From the NCBI GenBank assembly GCA_030039715.1, contig JASHVA010000063.1, positions 1-8,079 of the forward strand: a stretch of DNA of 8,079 nt, in the 5' to 3' direction. Position numbers and translations under genes: made by a program. Numbering within the stretch: position 1 is the first letter of the stretch; every line of letters starts with the position of its first letter. This document shows, in pieces, positions 6,117-8,079 of this stretch. This stretch comes from Thermoplasmata archaeon. GTDB lineage: Archaea; Thermoplasmatota; Thermoplasmata; Lutacidiplasmatales; UBA184. The notes below the pieces were generated by a model. That model was not told the origin of the DNA. It ran no database searches and saw only the letters and a list, made by a program, of their open reading frames with translations.

Positions 6117-6123
6117 TATTTAG
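6117..6123 (-). promoter_or_regulatory. TATA-like box of the zinc-ribbon gene
   Basis: The minus strand reads GGGCTAAATACC, close to the MBL (GGGCTTAATCCC) and metK boxes. A start site about 27 bp downstream (near 6093) would give a leader of about 48 nt. The box lies only 20 bp after the metK stop, so the gene need not depend on metK transcription. Confidence 0.55.
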
Positions 6124-6142
6124 CCCGACGCTTCCGCGTCCG

Positions 6143-7348
6143 TCAGAAGACGGTCAGCTTTCCGGTGAGGAGCCGCCGCGGGATCGTGTCGACCTGGTCC
6201 ATCCATCCGTTCGCCACGCCCTCCGCGGCCGACTTCACGGCCGAGAGCTTGACGCCGTCGGCGGGCAGGATCTGGAGGCTCGCCACCTGAGGCTGGTCGA
6301 CGGGCTTGCCGATCTGGGAGAGGATCTTGACGTGGACCTCCTTGACGTTCCCTCCGGTCTCTTTGACGATGTCGTTCGCGATCAGGTTGCCGAGGAGGTT
6401 GTAGATCTTCCCGACGTGATTGACCGGGTTCTTCCCGGCCGAGGCCTCGAGGCTCATCGGGCGGCACGGCGTGATGAGCCCGTTCGCCCGGTTCCCCCGA
6501 CCGACCGAGCCGTCGTCGCCGGCCTCCATCGAGCAGCCCGTGACCGTGAGGTAGAACCGGCCGAGCTCGGGGTCGTCGGCGGTGTTGACGTCGATGTCGA
6601 CCTCGCGCTGGGTGAGCTTCGCCGCCTGGTCGGCGAGCTGGCTCTGGATCTGGTCGCAGACTGCGCGGTACTCCTTGGGGTTCGCGATCTCGCTGTCGAC
6701 GAGCGCCGCGGCGATCGTGAGCCGGATCTTGTCGCCCTGGCGATATCCCATCACCTTGACGTCCTCGCCCAGCGCGGGGAGCTTCTTCTTCAACTTCAGC
6801 GTGAGGAAATGCTCGCTCTCGAGCACGAGGCGCTCGAGGTCGGAGAGCGGGGCGAAGCCGACACCGAACGAAGTGTCGTTCGACAGGACCTCCTTCTGCT
6901 CGAAGACCCCGCGGAGGTCGACCGAACCCTGCCCGATCTTGCAGTCGAACTCGACGTGCTTGTCGATGTCGATGTGGGCGCAGACCGACTGGACGTACTT
7001 GCGGGCCGCCTCGATCGACGTGTCGCGGATCGGGAGCTTCTCGCCGTTGACCTCGCTGGTCGCCCGCCCGACGAGCAGCATGTAGATCGGTTTCGTGACC
7101 TTTCCGCCGCCGAACCGTGGGTCGGAGGCGCCGCCGACGACCTGGGTCTCGTCCGTGTTGTGGTGCAGGATGTGGCCGTACTCGTCGAGGTAGAGGCGGG
7201 AGAGCGCCCGGCTCACGGACTCGGAGACGCCGTCCGCGATCGAGTCGGGGTGGCCGAGCCCCTTCCGCTCGACCATCTCCACGGCCTGGTCTTCGATATG
7301 GACGGTCCGGAGCGGCTCCACCTGGAAGTTACGGGGCATCGAGGTCAC
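6143..7348 (-). CDS. metK: S-adenosylmethionine synthetase, archaeal type
   Basis: 401 aa, the normal length for archaeal (family 2) methionine adenosyltransferase, which makes S-adenosylmethionine from methionine and ATP (EC 2.5.1.6) in the cytoplasm. Clear family motifs are ERKGLGHPDSIADG (27-40), DETQVVGG and GGGKVTKPIYMLLVGRAT (66-97), DTSFGVGFAP (158-167), VGRGNRANGLITPCRPMS (282-299) and EASAGKNPVNHVGK (301-314). All look intact. The GTG at 7348 lies 27 bp from the TATA-like box, predicting a leaderless mRNA. An ATG three codons in (7339) would give MPRNFQVE, closer to the usual family N-terminus, and is an equally good candidate. There is no Shine-Dalgarno for either. SAM is the cofactor of the radical-SAM enzyme encoded by the adjacent elp3. 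Confidence 0.96.
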   Translation of the reverse strand: MTSMPRNFQVEPLRTVHIEDQAVEMVERKGLGHPDSIADGVSESVSRALSRLYLDEYGHILHHNTDETQVVGGASDPRFGGGKVTKPIYMLLVGRATSEVNGEKLPIRDTSIEAARKYVQSVCAHIDIDKHVEFDCKIGQGSVDLRGVFEQKEVLSNDTSFGVGFAPLSDLERLVLESEHFLTLKLKKKLPALGEDVKVMGYRQGDKIRLTIAAALVDSEIANPKEYRAVCDQIQSQLADQAAKLTQREVDIDVNTADDPELGRFYLTVTGCSMEAGDDGSVGRGNRANGLITPCRPMSLEASAGKNPVNHVGKIYNLLGNLIANDIVKETGGNVKEVHVKILSQIGKPVDQPQVASLQILPADGVKLSAVKSAAEGVANGWMDQVDTIPRRLLTGKLTVF

Positions 7349-7370
7349 TCGGTCGGCGGAGCCGGGGGTG

Positions 7371-7378
7371 GGTTTAAG
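7371..7378 (-). promoter_or_regulatory. TATA-like box of metK
   Basis: CTTAAACC on the minus strand, in GC-rich surroundings, is centred 27 bp before the GTG at 7348 and 36 bp before the ATG at 7339. It lies within the 70-bp gap after elp3, so metK has its own promoter. Confidence 0.6.
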
Positions 7379-7382
7379 GGTT

Positions 7383-7402
7383 GCGCGGCGAAGAATCCGC
7401 GC
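7383..7402. repeat. 6-bp inverted repeat upstream of the metK TATA box
   Basis: GCGCGG (7383-7388) and CCGCGC (7397-7402) are perfect complements with an 8-base spacer. The repeat begins 5 bp upstream of the metK TATA element. It could be an operator or part of the elp3 3' end; it overlaps the first bases of the neighbouring larger hairpin, so the two structures would compete. Confidence 0.25.
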
Positions 7403-7456
7403 GTCGCGCAGAGGGGCCTCAGGTGTTGCGCGACGCGCAGAGCGGTTTCCTCAGGT
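7399..7456. repeat. Imperfect tandem repeat and 12-bp hairpin across the elp3 stop
   Basis: Two copies of the same unit lie at 7399-7424 and 7428-7456. They match at 24 of 26 aligned bases; the second copy has an extra TTT. Each contains a palindromic core (GCGCGTCGCGC and GCGCGACGCGC), so the copies are also inverted relative to each other: 7399-7410 is the exact complement of 7427-7438 with a 16-base loop. The elp3 TGA (7419-7421) is in that loop. One copy encodes the last residues of elp3 and the other is non-coding. Confidence 0.6.
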
Positions 7457-8079
7457 GCGCGCCCGCCCGGTCGTAGCCGTGACCCCGGTAGTACTCCCGG
7501 GTCCCCACGGCGCTCCGTACGTAGATGCCTGCGAACCCCGCACCCGCCACCTCCGCCTCCGCGGCCCGAAGGAGGGCGATACCGAACCCCCGATGCTGGT
7601 AGTCCGTCGCCCGCCCGGCGGGGCTTCCGATCGCGACCTCGCTCCCCACGACCTTGAGCTCCCGGATCACCGGTTCGTCGAGCCCGCCCGGGGTGAGGTC
7701 GGAAGGATACCGCAGACGAAGGAAGCCGAGCACCGTGTCGGTGGCGGACTCCTCCCAAGAGAAGAACGTCTCGCGGCCGCCCGAAGCGGCGTACTCCGTC
7801 CGAAGCAGGCGGAACGCCTCCGGGGGCGGGGACGCCCGTCGACCGGCCTCGCGACAGCGGAGACATCGGCACTCCGTACCCCCGGCGCGCAGGCGGGCGA
7901 GCGCCTTCTGACGGACGTTGCTGGCCCGCACTCCGGCGGCCACGAGGCGTGCGGGGATGTCGCGCTGGATCCGCTGGATCCGGACCCACGGCGGCACGAT
8001 CCGCTTCAGGGCGGCGAGCACTTCGACGGCGGTCTCGGTGTCGTACGGGGAGTACCGACCGGCCTTCCAGTCGTCGTAG
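7419..8079 (-). CDS. elp3: Elp3 tRNA wobble-uridine modification enzyme, C-terminal part
   Basis: The last 219 codons are visible; the N-terminus and the radical-SAM CxxxCxxC site lie beyond the right edge. The visible part opens with YDDWKAGRYSPY and then RIVPPWVRIQRIQRDIPARL, SNVRQ and ECRCLRCRE, all hallmarks of Elp3 between the radical-SAM and acetyltransferase domains. The GNAT domain follows, with acetyl-CoA-binding HRGFGIALLRAAE and the terminal EYYRGHGYDRAG motif. Elp3 uses SAM and acetyl-CoA to install the carboxymethyl-type group on uridine 34 of tRNAs; archaea use it without the rest of the Elongator complex. After the expected end (HLRKPL) there is a six-residue tail, CASRNT, within a duplicated DNA segment. 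The GTG at 8021 is an internal valine codon, not a start. metK follows on the same strand after 70 bp but has its own promoter. Confidence 0.95.
   Translation of the reverse strand, partial: YDDWKAGRYSPYDTETAVEVLAALKRIVPPWVRIQRIQRDIPARLVAAGVRASNVRQKALARLRAGGTECRCLRCREAGRRASPPPEAFRLLRTEYAASGGRETFFSWEESATDTVLGFLRLRYPSDLTPGGLDEPVIRELKVVGSEVAIGSPAGRATDYQHRGFGIALLRAAEAEVAGAGFAGIYVRSAVGTREYYRGHGYDRAGAHLRKPLCASRNT

Noticed and set aside
6332..7657. 441-codon plus-strand frame antisense to metK
   Set aside because: Low-complexity V/D/R/L-rich product; metK on the other strand is certain.
7345..7989. 214-codon minus-strand frame overlapping elp3
   Set aside because: Out of frame with the Elp3 motifs and Arg/Gly/Pro-rich; it also crosses the metK promoter.
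1..8079. CRISPR arrays, insertion sequences, attachment sites or a defence island
   Set aside because: I found no regularly spaced repeats, transposase or integrase genes, target-site duplications or recognisable defence genes; the genes are chromosomal housekeeping and surface genes.

Overview
The window looks like an ordinary chromosomal stretch of a GC-rich archaeon. Supporting signs are an archaeal-type (family 2) methionine adenosyltransferase, an archaea-specific Nre DNA-repair protein, an archaeal-style Elp3, a tRNA gene without encoded CCA, and AT-rich TATA-like boxes about 27-30 bp upstream of several genes. The combination of a high-GC genome, a signal-peptide surface protein with a C-terminal membrane anchor, and a membrane-anchored zinc-ribbon protein would fit a GC-rich Thermoplasmatota lineage. 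That placement is an inference; the archaeal assignment is secure.

Layout, left to right. Positions 1-163 (+) hold the C-terminal end of a luciferase-like flavin-dependent oxidoreductase. It converges on a large single-pass surface protein (231-2762, -) built from about six divergent beta-sandwich-like modules. Divergent from that gene is a small metallo-beta-lactamase-fold hydrolase (2885-3559, +). It converges on a tRNA-Pro(CGG) gene (3589-3663, -). The nre gene (about 3882-5129, +) runs divergently from the tRNA and overlaps tail to tail by 8 bp with a membrane-anchored double-zinc-ribbon protein (5122-6045, -). Then come metK (6143-7348, -) and the C-terminal 219 codons of elp3 (7419 to the window end, -).

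No operon is evident: almost every gene has its own TATA-like element. Two promoter styles appear. The surface protein, the MBL protein and metK have the box 27-28 bp before the start codon and no Shine-Dalgarno, which predicts leaderless mRNAs. nre and the zinc-ribbon gene have longer leaders with a GGAGG-type Shine-Dalgarno, and in both the Shine-Dalgarno lies inside one arm of a strong inverted repeat.

Functionally the genes are mostly housekeeping: SAM synthesis (MetK), SAM-dependent wobble-uridine tRNA modification (Elp3), tRNA-Pro, and PCNA-linked DNA repair (Nre). I see no defence system, mobile element or CRISPR array. The points most worth a second look are the paired Shine-Dalgarno-sequestering hairpins, the uncharacterised zinc-ribbon membrane protein with an internal helical repeat, the modular surface protein, and a small tandem duplication that also forms a 12-bp hairpin across the elp3 stop codon.
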